Assembly (NCBI GenBank): GCA_964441265.1
Contig: CAYYKJ010000013.1
Location: 1 to 42,107, forward strand
Length of the DNA stretch: 42,107 bases
From: JAFGDH01 sp964441265
Lineage (GTDB): Archaea; Aenigmatarchaeota; Aenigmatarchaeia; QMZP01; QMZT01
Direction of reading: 5' to 3'
Shown here: one piece after another, positions 13,988 through 21,924 of the stretch
Layout: every line of letters starts with the position of its first letter
How positions within the stretch are numbered: position 1 is the first letter of the stretch
The notes under the pieces: model-generated
What the model saw: only the letters and a program-made list of their open reading frames with translations
What the model was told of the DNA's origin: nothing
Database searches by the model: none
Program-made: the position numbers and the translations under genes

Positions 13988-14189
13988 GCGGGGGTACCCA
14001 AGCGGCCAATCGCCTGATTACCCGGCTGAAACCATAGGGTGATCCCGGGCCCAAGGGGCTGGGCTAAGGACCCAGTAGCTTAGTGCTTTCCAGGGTTCGA
14101 ACGCAGCTTTTCCTGCTCCCAAAAAAAGCTGCGGGGCAAAAGGGAGCTGACGCTTCCGGCTGCGACGTTCGGAATTCCCTGCCCCCGCA
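13988..14189 (+). tRNA. tRNA-Leu (anticodon reads AAG) with D-loop and T-loop introns
   Basis: Acceptor GCGGGGG/CCCCCGC, discriminator A. Removing 14010-14053 (44 nt) restores the D arm CCC-AAGCGGCCAAA-GGG. The splice bulges AAT and CAA flank a GGCC:GGCC helix, a bulge-helix-bulge. Removing 14102-14175 (74 nt) restores the T arm CAGGG-TTCGAAT-CCCTG, with bulges AAC and ATT beside TTCG:CGGA. The mature RNA would be 84 nt with a long variable arm (AGCTTAGTGCTTT), as expected for Leu. The anticodon loop is CTAAGGA on stem CTGGG/CCCAG, so positions 34-36 read AAG. A TATA (TTTATTTATA, ~13950-13960) lies upstream. Confidence 0.85.
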
Positions 14190-14210
14190 TCAAGCTTCTT
14201 AACTGGCACC

Positions 14211-15293
14211 TCAGTGCTTGTTGAGCCCGAACCATGCCAGCTCGACCGCCCCGTGCAATCCTATGTTATCCATTCCGGTGACGAGAAATTCCGTGTGGAG
14301 ATTCTTCAGGTTCCTGTTGCAGAACCTTTCCGGATCCTTTTCCAGCTTCTTTACTGCAGCCTCAACGGTAAGCTTGGGGTTGTTTATGGCGACTGCCCCG
14401 AATATCTCAACATATGGTATCAGCGGATAGCTGCTCAGTATGTTCCCGAAAGCATATGCCATGTAAGTGGAAGTATCATCGACTATCTTCTTGGAAATCC
14501 TGTCCCTTCCCTTCGTCTTCCTGAAGGCTGCATAGACATCCTCAGCCCTGACGCTCTTCACCAAATCCGGGGTCTTGATTTTCTCATGTTTCTTTCCTTT
14601 CGAGATTCTCCTGAGCGTCTCCCGGAGAACGGGATTCCTCCTGCTCAGTTCCCCCGACTTCTTCTTAAGAAGGTCGATGGTCCTCGTCCTTATACCGCTT
14701 CCGCCTATGTAGGACTCTATGCATCCTCTCCCCCCGCATCCGCATTCGGGCATGTATTTGGAATCAGTGTTCAGCTTGCAGTGTCCCCATTCCAGGGACT
14801 CGTTCCTGGGACTCAGCAGGAGCTCTCCGTTGTACATGAGGGCGAGATTGGTTCCGGTCCCGATTGTCATCGCTGCATCCCACCTCGGGAAAAGCTGGGA
14901 AAACTTACTGCCGTATCCCCTCTCCCGCGCAGCATATACCGCGATAGCCACGTCATTCCTCATGTAAATAGGTATCTTCAGCTTCTTCTCCAGAACGCCC
15001 GGGAACTTGATCACCTTCCACGGGCAGTTGGCCGCATAAGATATGATGCCCTTCTCCTTGTCCGGATGGCCCGCGGCCCCGATTCCCAGCGCGAGAATCT
15101 CATCCACCGAAAGCCTGGCCTCCTTCAGTGTCTTTTTGATTATTCCCAGCACCTGCTCGGTCAGGCCCTTGTCCTTATGTGAAAAATCTATGGAATCCGT
15201 TTTTATACAGTAAATCTTTCCCTGATCATTCCCCAAGCAGGCCCTCAGTCTGCTGCCCCCGAGCTCGAGCCCCATCACGTACTTCTTCTGCAT
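14211..15293 (-). CDS. ROK-family sugar kinase / regulator
   Basis: 360 residues from ATG 15293 (MQKKYVMGLELGGSRLRACLG), where GGGGTGTTA provides a ribosome-binding site; the longer frame to 15494 overlaps the divergent HD gene. The ATP-binding MGLELGGS, the IGTGTNLAL segment, and the ROK zinc motif CGCGGRGCIESYIGG (Cys cluster) are all present. ROK kinases phosphorylate glucose or related hexoses with ATP; the substrate here is not known. It converges with tRNA-Leu, its end 22 nt from the tRNA. Confidence 0.85.
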   Translation of the reverse strand: MQKKYVMGLELGGSRLRACLGNDQGKIYCIKTDSIDFSHKDKGLTEQVLGIIKKTLKEARLSVDEILALGIGAAGHPDKEKGIISYAANCPWKVIKFPGVLEKKLKIPIYMRNDVAIAVYAARERGYGSKFSQLFPRWDAAMTIGTGTNLALMYNGELLLSPRNESLEWGHCKLNTDSKYMPECGCGGRGCIESYIGGSGIRTRTIDLLKKKSGELSRRNPVLRETLRRISKGKKHEKIKTPDLVKSVRAEDVYAAFRKTKGRDRISKKIVDDTSTYMAYAFGNILSSYPLIPYVEIFGAVAINNPKLTVEAAVKKLEKDPERFCNRNLKNLHTEFLVTGMDNIGLHGAVELAWFGLNKH

Positions 15294-15381
15294 TAACACC
15301 CCTGATTTCGAATGTGATTTCAGTTTATTATTTGTTTTGGTGATTAAAAAGAATTTTATTTCCCGCGATTCAATTAGTAAC

Positions 15382-15945
15382 ATGGAACTCCTCGAATTTT
15401 TCCGGAAAGCGATGGAACTCAAGGAAACCAAAAGGTCCGGGTGGGTCCTCCAGGGAGTGGAAGATCCCGAGAGCGTGGCAGACCACTCCTTCATGCTGGG
15501 GCTGGTTTCTTATGTGATGGCAAAGAGGTTCGGTCTGGACGCGGACAAATGCATGAAGATGGGGATGATACATGATCTCTGCGAAGCCTATTCCGGGGAC
15601 ATCCCTAACTCCATCCATGATGATGAAAGGGGAATGACCAGGGATGAAAAGGAGAGAAGGGAGCGGGAAGGAATGGAGAGGGTTCTTTCCCTGCTTCCGG
15701 AAGAGATCTCGGATGAATTCAGGTCCCTGTGGGAGGAATTCGAAGGGAGAAAATCAGATGAGGCGAAACTCGTCAAGGGTCTGGACAAGCTGGAGATGTG
15801 CCTGCAGGCCTTGGATTATGCGAAGAAGGGTAACAGAGGCCTGCTCAGGTTCATGGAGGACGGGAAGAGGAATATCCGAATGCCCGAGGTGAAGAAGATA
15901 TTCCTTAAAATTTACAGGGAATTTAAAAGGGGCGAAAGGGAATAG
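15382..15945 (+). CDS. HD-domain phosphohydrolase (YfbR/HDDC2-like)
   Basis: 187 residues from ATG 15382 (MELLEFFRKAMELKETKRSGW). A TATA-like AATTTTATTT lies ~28 nt upstream (leaderless); a longer frame from 15337 overlaps the promoter. The metal-binding HD pattern is visible: H35 (VADHSF), H64-D65 (GMIHDLCEAYSGDI), and a later Asp (KGLDKLEM). Members hydrolyse 5'-deoxynucleoside monophosphates. Divergent from the ROK kinase; the next gene (M50 protease) begins 6 nt after its stop but shows its own TATA. Confidence 0.88.
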   Translation: MELLEFFRKAMELKETKRSGWVLQGVEDPESVADHSFMLGLVSYVMAKRFGLDADKCMKMGMIHDLCEAYSGDIPNSIHDDERGMTRDEKERREREGMERVLSLLPEEISDEFRSLWEEFEGRKSDEAKLVKGLDKLEMCLQALDYAKKGNRGLLRFMEDGKRNIRMPEVKKIFLKIYREFKRGERE

Positions 15946-15951
15946 ATTACT

Positions 15952-17346
15952 ATGGTCGATTTTTATCTTCTCTCGGTTGTCCTCTTCGTGATAATACTGG
16001 CATTAATAGTTTACAAGGACAGGAAGAATTTCAGCAGGGACTCCATATTCCTTCTCAGGAAGACACGAAGGGGGAGGGAATTCCTGAAAAGGCTTTCCGA
16101 CAGTTTCCCGAGGTTCTGGACGCATGCCGGCACGCTTGGGGCGATAGCGTCCCTGCTGGCTTCCGCATATGGTTTCCTCCTGCTTCTGAATCTTTTCGTC
16201 AAGTCGTTCTTCGCGGAGAAGGCGGTGGGAGGAATGGCGGTGCTCCTGCCCACCCCCACTTCCAGCCCGGTGATAGTCCCGGGAGTAATGGGCGTGCCCT
16301 TCTGGTACTGGATAATATCCATAGCCCTCCTGGTGATCGTACACGAGGGCTCCCACGGGATACAGGCGGTAAGGGCAAAGGTTCCCATAAAATCGCTTGG
16401 GTGGGGAATTCTCGCCATAATTCCGCTGGCATTCGTGGAGCCGGACGAGAAGCTCCTGCAGAAAAAGAAGACATGGCCCCAGCTACGGGTCTTCGGCGCC
16501 GGTTCTTTCGCCAATTTCGTGCTGGCGGGCGTGGTTTTCGTCATACTCGCCCTTCTCTCCTCGAGCATACTGGTCGCTTCAGGTGTGGAGTATTACGGGA
16601 CCGTCGAGAACTATTCCGCATACGAAAACAACATGACCGGCAAGATAATCTCCATGGATGGAAGTGAGATAAGGACCGCCCAGGATCTGAGTGACGTGCT
16701 CGAAGAGGCAGAGACAGGAGAGACCGTCAGGGTGGTGACGGAAAACGGGACAGGGGAGAGAATCTACACGCTCACGACGGGAGAGCCCCCGGACTACGAA
16801 TACTCCCCGGATTTCGACGCACAGGTAATGATATCCATGGAGCACGTCATACCCGGAATAATGGATTGTTCCGAGTCCTTCGGTGACTGGCTGAACTCCC
16901 TGGGGGGCATGGAAAAGCAGGTCACCTGGAGCACGCTCAATGCGGAGATAAAGAAATGGGAATACATAGGAGAAAACTACCCATCCATGGAAGCGAGGGT
17001 GTCCTCCAAGCTCCGTTCTCTCCGGGAGGAGATGGAGAATCATTCCAAACCGGGGTTCATAGGCATAATGGGTGTGTCCACTGACTATGAAGTGGTGGAT
17101 GCTCTGAAGCCATACGAGGAGCCGATAACCTTCACCAATGGCCTGCTATTCTTCGTTTTCCTGATAAACCTCGGGGTCGGAATAGCCAACATGCTCCCCA
17201 TGAAGCCGCTGGATGGGGGGAGGATGTGGGAGATCATCTTCAGGAGATATTTCAAGAAGCACTACAAACCGATGACCAGGTATCTGGGATACGTGACCCT
17301 TTTACTGATAATAGCGGCGTTCGTCATGCCTTTCCTGAAGCCCTGA
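15952..17346 (+). CDS. Site-2 protease (M50 family) with PDZ-like domain
   Basis: Intramembrane zinc metalloprotease that cuts substrates within the membrane. Several TM segments (~4-22, ~60-88, ~110-134, ~180-208, ~390-412, ~440-460). The HEGSH motif is at residues 131-135 and the second metal-site element NMLPMKPLDGG (Asp ~421) near the C-terminus. A PDZ-like region sits between (~215-260, KIISMDGSEIRTAQDL), followed by a longer hydrophilic insertion (~270-375) with charged helices. TATA-like GAATTTAAAAGG, inside the previous gene, is 26 nt before the ATG. Substrates unknown; surface-protein processing or membrane-bound regulators are possibilities. Confidence 0.9.
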   Translation: MVDFYLLSVVLFVIILALIVYKDRKNFSRDSIFLLRKTRRGREFLKRLSDSFPRFWTHAGTLGAIASLLASAYGFLLLLNLFVKSFFAEKAVGGMAVLLPTPTSSPVIVPGVMGVPFWYWIISIALLVIVHEGSHGIQAVRAKVPIKSLGWGILAIIPLAFVEPDEKLLQKKKTWPQLRVFGAGSFANFVLAGVVFVILALLSSSILVASGVEYYGTVENYSAYENNMTGKIISMDGSEIRTAQDLSDVLEEAETGETVRVVTENGTGERIYTLTTGEPPDYEYSPDFDAQVMISMEHVIPGIMDCSESFGDWLNSLGGMEKQVTWSTLNAEIKKWEYIGENYPSMEARVSSKLRSLREEMENHSKPGFIGIMGVSTDYEVVDALKPYEEPITFTNGLLFFVFLINLGVGIANMLPMKPLDGGRMWEIIFRRYFKKHYKPMTRYLGYVTLLLIIAAFVMPFLKP

Positions 17347-17428
17347 ACCCCTGACGGAGGGGGGTTTTTAAATACCCGCTCTCAAATATAACAAAGGTGA
17401 TACAATCGCAGAAAGAAAGCAGGTCAAC

Positions 17429-17743
17429 ATGAGGATAGACCACAGCGAAGAGGGATTCTACTCCGACAGCATAAGCGTGGTCTACAACCCCAACAAGTTC
17501 ATACTGGATTTCAAGCAGAGCACACCCAAGATCGACCAGATACAGGGCAAGAACCAGCAGACCATAGTGGTCAAGCACAAGACCGTGCTCCTGGATGCGA
17601 AATTCGCCAAGATCTTCCTCAAGACTCTCAAGAGGGCACTGGACGGATACGAGAAGAAGTACGGGAAGATAAAGGTTCCCAAGAAAAAGAAGAAAAAGGA
17701 AGAGCAGGTCGTCGTCAGCAAGGACGAGAGCTACATAGGGTAG
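17429..17743 (+). CDS. DUF3467-family protein
   Basis: 104 residues from ATG 17429. The pattern EGFYSDSISVVYNPNKFILDF ... TVLLDAKFAKIFLKTLKRAL fits the small archaeal/bacterial DUF3467 family, with a Lys-rich tail. Family members usually begin M-A-E-x-K-Q-V-N; here the corresponding codon at 17405 is ATC, preceded by GGTGAT (17396-17401), so the true start may be an unusual ATC or the ATG. A TATA (TTTTTAAATAC) is ~26 nt before a GTG (17397) that opens an 11-codon ORF ending ATGA on this ATG. Its last 31 bp are duplicated at 19116-19146. Function unknown. Confidence 0.75.
   Translation: MRIDHSEEGFYSDSISVVYNPNKFILDFKQSTPKIDQIQGKNQQTIVVKHKTVLLDAKFAKIFLKTLKRALDGYEKKYGKIKVPKKKKKKEEQVVVSKDESYIG
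17711..17741 (+). repeat. Direct repeat copy 1 (end of DUF3467 gene)
   Basis: 31 bp, starting GTCGTCAGCAAGGACGAG, identical at 30 of 31 positions to 19116-19146. It encodes the last residues VVSKDESYIG with stop TAG. The single difference (A at 17737, C at 19142) is synonymous (ATA/ATC, Ile). The two copies bracket the ATPase gene. Confidence 0.85.
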
Positions 17744-17749
17744 ACCGCG

Positions 17750-18985
17750 TTACAAGTAAACAAAGGGAACCATGAAGACATCACAGTTGCCTATTCTCGA
17801 TTTTCCGGTTTTTTTGGAGTTTGCAATAAATGCTTTTTTTGGCCCGTAAGTGCCAATGAAGCTTCTAAGTGCCCTGGTGATCTTACCGGTGGATTTTACC
17901 TCTATCGGTATGATTTCCCTGTCTTCAAGTATAAAATCGATCTCTGTTTTGGCGGTCGTTCTCCAGTATCTTATCTTATGCTTCCCGTAGAATTCGTTAT
18001 GCACAAAATTCTCGTAAAGACCGTCGAAAGCCACGTTATCGAAATTTTCCGTGAGATAATTCCTGACTCCGTAATCAACGAAATAAATCTTGGGGTTCTT
18101 CCTCAGTTCGTTGGTCAGATTCCTGTAAAAGGGCTTCACTATGAAGATTACGAATGAGTTCTGGAGCAAAGGTATTATCTTCCTGACTTCGTTATATTTC
18201 AATCCGGAATTCATTGCGAGAGTCTCGTAGTTAACCATACCCCCCAGCATATTGGAAAGCGTCTTCAGCAACCTCACGGTATTGTCCCTGTATTTGTTCC
18301 CGTATAACGAGACGATATCTTTCTCCACATAAGTCGAAAACAGGTTTTTCAGCAGTTCTTTCTTTTTGGTCTCGTCTTCTTCCAAGACGATTCTCGGGTA
18401 GGAGCCGAAAGTGAGATATTCGTGAAGGAACCTGCTCAGCTCGTCCAGAAAAACGGTTTTTCTTATCTTTATTTTGTTCCTGATGTCTATCCTGATTTTA
18501 TTATAGATTCTTTCGTATTTTTCCCCCCTCGACCTCAGAAATTCCAAGAAACTGAAAGGCAACAAATCGAAAAATATTATCCTGCCTACAAGATACTTTC
18601 CAATGTTTGTCAGATCGAACGAAGAGGACCCCGTGACGATTATTTTTATGTTATCAAAGTAATCGAACACCAGTTTCAGTTTTTTCCCGACCTCTTTGAC
18701 ATACTGTATCTCATCCAAGAGGAAGTAGTTTTTTTCCTTTCCCCGGGCCAGATGAAATTCAATGAACTCCTTGCAACCTTCCTCAAATTTAAGCCTTGTC
18801 ATGTCATCCTCGAAATTTATGTAATGTATGCACTCCTCCCCTACACCGTCTCCGGTCAGAATATCCCTTATCCTGTTCAGCATGGTGGTCTTCCCGCTCT
18901 GCCTCGGCCCCCGCATGGCTATTATTTCCCTTTCATCCAGCCACCTCTTTATGTCCTTCTCTATCTCCCTCCGGATATAAACCAT
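17750..18985 (-). CDS. AAA-family ATPase with DUF4143 (AAA_14 type)
   Basis: 411 residues from ATG 18985 (MVYIRREIEKDI), which has GAGAGGCG upstream; the frame continues to 19021. The AAA_14 domain has Walker A GPRQSGKTT (26-34), a Walker B NYFLLDEIQYV (~88-98) and VTGSSSFDL (sensor region). The C-terminal DUF4143 nuclease-like part has YENFVHNEFYGK, YWRTTAKTEIDFILE and IPIEVKST, the D/E-x-K pattern of PD-(D/E)XK-like folds. Such genes are mobile and common in archaea; substrate unknown. The gene is AT-richer than its neighbours and flanked by a 31-bp direct repeat, so it was probably acquired. TATA on the minus strand at ~19020-19030. Confidence 0.85.
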   Translation of the reverse strand: MVYIRREIEKDIKRWLDEREIIAMRGPRQSGKTTMLNRIRDILTGDGVGEECIHYINFEDDMTRLKFEEGCKEFIEFHLARGKEKNYFLLDEIQYVKEVGKKLKLVFDYFDNIKIIVTGSSSFDLTNIGKYLVGRIIFFDLLPFSFLEFLRSRGEKYERIYNKIRIDIRNKIKIRKTVFLDELSRFLHEYLTFGSYPRIVLEEDETKKKELLKNLFSTYVEKDIVSLYGNKYRDNTVRLLKTLSNMLGGMVNYETLAMNSGLKYNEVRKIIPLLQNSFVIFIVKPFYRNLTNELRKNPKIYFVDYGVRNYLTENFDNVAFDGLYENFVHNEFYGKHKIRYWRTTAKTEIDFILEDREIIPIEVKSTGKITRALRSFIGTYGPKKAFIANSKKTGKSRIGNCDVFMVPFVYL

Positions 18986-19054
18986 ATTGACGCCTCTCTG
19001 AAATAATATTAATGCCCCCATTTATAAAACTTTGTATTTTTCAATATTATTTAA

Positions 19055-19073
19055 AAAATAACTAAGTTATTTT
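19055..19073. repeat. Perfect palindrome upstream of the ATPase gene
   Basis: AAAATAAC-TAA-GTTATTTT, 8-bp arms with a 3-nt centre, ~30 bp upstream of the minus-strand TATA (19020-19030) of the ATPase gene. It is placed as an operator; the A/T-rich region 19075-19095 has no other clear feature. Confidence 0.5.
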
Positions 19074-19115
19074 ATATTTTTTTTAAAAAAATAATCAAGA
19101 ATCAGGGTCCGGCCA

Positions 19116-19146
19116 GTCGTCAGCAAGGACGAGAGCTACATCGGGT
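19116..19146 (+). repeat. Direct repeat copy 2 (orphan 3' end of DUF3467 gene)
   Basis: Matches 17711-17741 at 30 of 31 positions. In frame it encodes the same VVSKDESYIG ending but stops with TGA (19147-19149 region: GGG TGA) in place of TAG, with no gene body upstream. This is the expected remnant when an element inserts into a gene's 3' end and supplies a new copy, or a tandem gene was deleted. Confidence 0.8.
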
Positions 19147-19152
19147 GAAAAA

Positions 19153-19389
19153 TCAGGATTCCACGCCAGCGGCACATTCCTTGTATCCGAATTTTTTGAT
19201 CCCTTCCAATACAGAGGGTCTTTCTGAGGAATCCCGCAGATGCACCTGGAGCATCCTGTCATTCACAACACAGGTATTCAGGCCCAGTTCATTCATTAAT
19301 TTCACCGCTTCTGATTTGCCCACGGGGGAATACCCATCGGTTTTGGATATGTATAAATCTTTCATGTTCATGATATGGTCCCGGAGCAT
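19153..19389 (-). CDS. Small unknown protein
   Basis: 78 residues: MLRDHIMNMKDLYISKTDGYSP then EAVKLMNELGLNTCVVNDRMLQVHLRD and a Cys/Lys-containing C-terminus. It reads like a small alpha/beta fold, and the later Mets (positions 7 and 9) are alternative starts. No Shine-Dalgarno and no clear family. Lies just beyond repeat copy 2. Coding is likely but not certain. Confidence 0.45.
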   Translation of the reverse strand: MLRDHIMNMKDLYISKTDGYSPVGKSEAVKLMNELGLNTCVVNDRMLQVHLRDSSERPSVLEGIKKFGYKECAAGVES

Positions 19390-19465
19390 AAAAACAGGAC
19401 TGTTTCAGGATCAAACAAAAAGAAAAAGACGAACGTTTTTGTTAGGTCTCGGAGCAATAAAACGC

Positions 19466-19693
19466 CTAAAACTCCATTACCTTTTTGGAAACGAATTCCC
19501 TTATGTCCTTGTCGTCAGGAACCGCTATTGATCTCTTGAATCTCTTCGTGCCGTCGGGCAGGAAGAAGCCCCTGGATATTGCGATGAATTCGTTCTCTCC
19601 CTGTTCCGAGATGGCCTTTTTCCTGGCTATCTCGAGGAAGTTGTTCTTTCCGAACTTGACTTCTTCAGCTTTCAATGTTTCAAATTCTACCAT
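19466..19693 (-). CDS. Small conserved archaeal-type protein, function unknown
   Basis: 75 residues: MVEFETLKAEEVKFGKNNF, LEIARKKAISEQGENEF, ISRGFFLPDGTKRFKRSIAVPDD. The pattern looks like a conserved archaeal family of this size (from memory), without a known role. GGAGGG lies 5 nt before the ATG and an AT-rich TATA (AATTATATATTTAG) gives a leader of ~15 nt, so expression signals are strong. Monocistronic. Confidence 0.7.
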   Translation of the reverse strand: MVEFETLKAEEVKFGKNNFLEIARKKAISEQGENEFIAISRGFFLPDGTKRFKRSIAVPDDKDIREFVSKKVMEF

Positions 19694-19808
19694 TTTTTCC
19701 CTCCGTTTTGTGTTTGTATGGTTTACTAAATATATAATTAATATATAAATATAACGGATTCTCGGCTGACTTTTTAAACTCGGTCTTCTTGTGAATATAG
19801 ACGCTTTC

Positions 19809-20657
19809 TCATGTCAGTTCCGGCTGACTCCAGTCCGGAACCCCCTCGTGGGTCATGTTCTTGAGGAGCCTGATCCTTCTGGCCACCGGGGGGTGGGTCG
19901 AGAAAAGCCCTGTGAACCAGTCCTCCTTGAATGGGTTGACTATCCAGAGATGGGAGGTGGCCGTAGAGCCTTTGATGGGACGGTGCCTGGCGACGTCGCT
20001 TATCTTGGAAAGGGCCGAGGCGAGCGCGCCCGGATTACCGGAAAACATTGCGCCCATCCTGTCGGCCTTGTATTCCCTGTTGCGGGATACGGCCATCCTT
20101 ATGAGGAGGGCGGCCAGGGGGGCGAAAACTACCATGAGTATCACCGGGAGGATGCTGCCCTCTCCCCTGTTCCTGTAGAAGAGTGAGATGTATCCTATCT
20201 GGGCGAGGTACGATATCGCCCCCGCCAGGGTCGCCGCCACAACCGATATGAGCATGTCGTGGTTAGCTATGTGTCCGATTTCGTGGCCTATCACCGCCTC
20301 CACCTCGTCGTCCGAGAGCGAAAGCAGACCCTCGGTTATGCAGACTATTGCATGCCTCTGGCTCCTCCCGGTGGCGAAGGCATTTGGGGTGTCCTTGGGT
20401 ATTATGTACAGTTTGGGTACGGGTATCTTCGCGTTGTGGGCGAGCATCTTCACCTTCTCCAGAAGCTCCTTGTTCTTGGTTGGCCTTGCGTGGTAGATCC
20501 TTGTTATCATGTCCGAGGAATACCAGTAGGAGACGAAGTTGATGACCACCGCAATCGCCAGGGCAAGCCCCATCCCGAATATACCGCCTATTAAGAATCC
20601 TATGGCTAGCAGTATTGCGGTCAGAAAGGTGAACAGCGCCATTACCCTGAAGGCCAT
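19809..20657 (-). CDS. htpX: HtpX-type M48 membrane metalloprotease
   Basis: 282 residues. Two N-terminal TM segments (~5-27 and ~28-46), the zinc motif HEIGH at 125-129 (AVIGHEIGHIANHD), a further hydrophobic pair (~135-190) and the third zinc ligand Glu in NREYKADRMGAMFSG (~200). It degrades misfolded membrane proteins in the cytoplasmic membrane. TATA-like TTTTTTATTAC is 26 nt before the ATG (leaderless). Its C-terminal HPPVARRIRLL is typical of the family. Confidence 0.92.
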   Translation of the reverse strand: MAFRVMALFTFLTAILLAIGFLIGGIFGMGLALAIAVVINFVSYWYSSDMITRIYHARPTKNKELLEKVKMLAHNAKIPVPKLYIIPKDTPNAFATGRSQRHAIVCITEGLLSLSDDEVEAVIGHEIGHIANHDMLISVVAATLAGAISYLAQIGYISLFYRNRGEGSILPVILMVVFAPLAALLIRMAVSRNREYKADRMGAMFSGNPGALASALSKISDVARHRPIKGSTATSHLWIVNPFKEDWFTGLFSTHPPVARRIRLLKNMTHEGVPDWSQPELT

Positions 20658-20687
20658 GAATAAGTATTGAAGTAAGTAATAAAAAAT

Positions 20688-21824
20688 CTATTTCCTCTTC
20701 AGCTTCCTTTTGATCTTCGATGCCAGGCCGGGCTTTTCGAATTTTCCGACCTTGGAATAGCCCTCCATGTAGTCCTTCTTCCTGCCGCCCCTGGAGAACT
20801 GGCTCAGATTCATCTGCTTTTTAACGTGATGGTGCACCCTTCTCAGGTGGGATCCAAGTCCTCCTATCGCTCTCTCAAACACGCTCTGCTTCTTGGGCCT
20901 GAATCCGGCGAGGGGATGATACCCTTCCCTGGGCGGGAGAAGGAGGTAAACCACGAAAACGATTATCACCACCAGCACTATTCCTATCGCCGCCCAGGTC
21001 CACATGTCCCCTATCCGGCCGAAGGCGGCCATCTGGGACTCCGCGAGAAGGTTCCTTATGCGCTGGTCGAAATTGTCGAGAGTCCGGTTCACGTCGTCCA
21101 GCAGGGCGTTCGCTTCCAGGTAATTCCCCTGGGAAAGGTATTCCTCTATGTCGGAAAGCATCGAACTCAGAGACATATAGGAGTTGTTCGCCCTGGTGTA
21201 ATTCACGCTCCCTTCCATCCCGAAGATTCCCCTGAATTCGTTCTCATAGCTCTCGAAAATCTGCCTGTAATTGGCATAAGTGCTGTTGATGACAGCCTTG
21301 GTGGATTCAAGGGGTAAGACGGCGATGGTTATGTCCTTTGTGTCATAGACGCTGGTGTCATCCGGGTAATAGGCCTTCGCGGTTACCACGTAATATCCCA
21401 CCTCGGTCGAGTTGTCGGCGCTTAGGTTCACGGAGAACACCCCAGATACGCTGGTGTTCAGGGAATAGGAAGTCGGGCTCACCGAGGCCGTTATGTTGGA
21501 GGTGTTCATGGCGATCAGGAGCTTCGCCGTCACCAGCCGGTTCCCGGTGTTTTTCACGCTCACCATGGTGGACTCCGTGGATCCCTGCAGTATCTCAATG
21601 GTCGAATTGTAATCCGTTATCTCCAGCTTCCTCTCATAGGGAATGCATTCGTGGTCGGACACGTAGCCGTTGCTGCAGGAGACCGCAAGGCATGAACCGG
21701 AGGAGCAGTACTGGTTGTAGGCGCAGTCGGAATCAGAGGAACAGGTCGCCTGCTGTCCCGTCACCGGGGTGTCTTCATCGCTGCTGGAGGTTGAGGTGGT
21801 GTTCGCGATTATGGTGAAGTATAT
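20688..21824 (-). CDS. C-terminal part of a surface glycoprotein (5' end lost in assembly gap)
   Basis: 378 residues up to the gap. From the gap: a Cys-rich stretch ATCSSDSDCAYNQYCSSGSC, a beta-rich Ig-like domain (~70-190), a helical stalk (YRQIFESYENEFRG ... LDNFDQRIRNLLAES), one TM helix (WTWAAIGIVLVVIIVFVVYLLL) and a basic cytoplasmic tail ending KIKRKLKRK. Many NxS/T sites lie outside the membrane. The topology (outside, then C-terminal anchor) complements the N-terminal half at 21925-24451, and the two are probably one gene. Confidence 0.75.
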   Translation of the reverse strand: MYFTIIANTTSTSSSDEDTPVTGQQATCSSDSDCAYNQYCSSGSCLAVSCSNGYVSDHECIPYERKLEITDYNSTIEILQGSTESTMVSVKNTGNRLVTAKLLIAMNTSNITASVSPTSYSLNTSVSGVFSVNLSADNSTEVGYYVVTAKAYYPDDTSVYDTKDITIAVLPLESTKAVINSTYANYRQIFESYENEFRGIFGMEGSVNYTRANNSYMSLSSMLSDIEEYLSQGNYLEANALLDDVNRTLDNFDQRIRNLLAESQMAAFGRIGDMWTWAAIGIVLVVIIVFVVYLLLPPREGYHPLAGFRPKKQSVFERAIGGLGSHLRRVHHHVKKQMNLSQFSRGGRKKDYMEGYSKVGKFEKPGLASKIKRKLKRK

Positions 21825-21924
21825 NNNNNNNNNNNNNNNNNNNNNNNNNNNNNNNNNNNNNNNNNNNNNNNNNNNNNNNNNNNNNNNNNNNNNNNNNNNN
21901 NNNNNNNNNNNNNNNNNNNNNNNN
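21825..21924. other. Assembly gap (100 Ns)
   Basis: Exactly 100 undetermined bases, the usual placeholder for a scaffold gap of unknown size. The reading frame on its two sides cannot be joined from the sequence. Confidence 0.98.
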
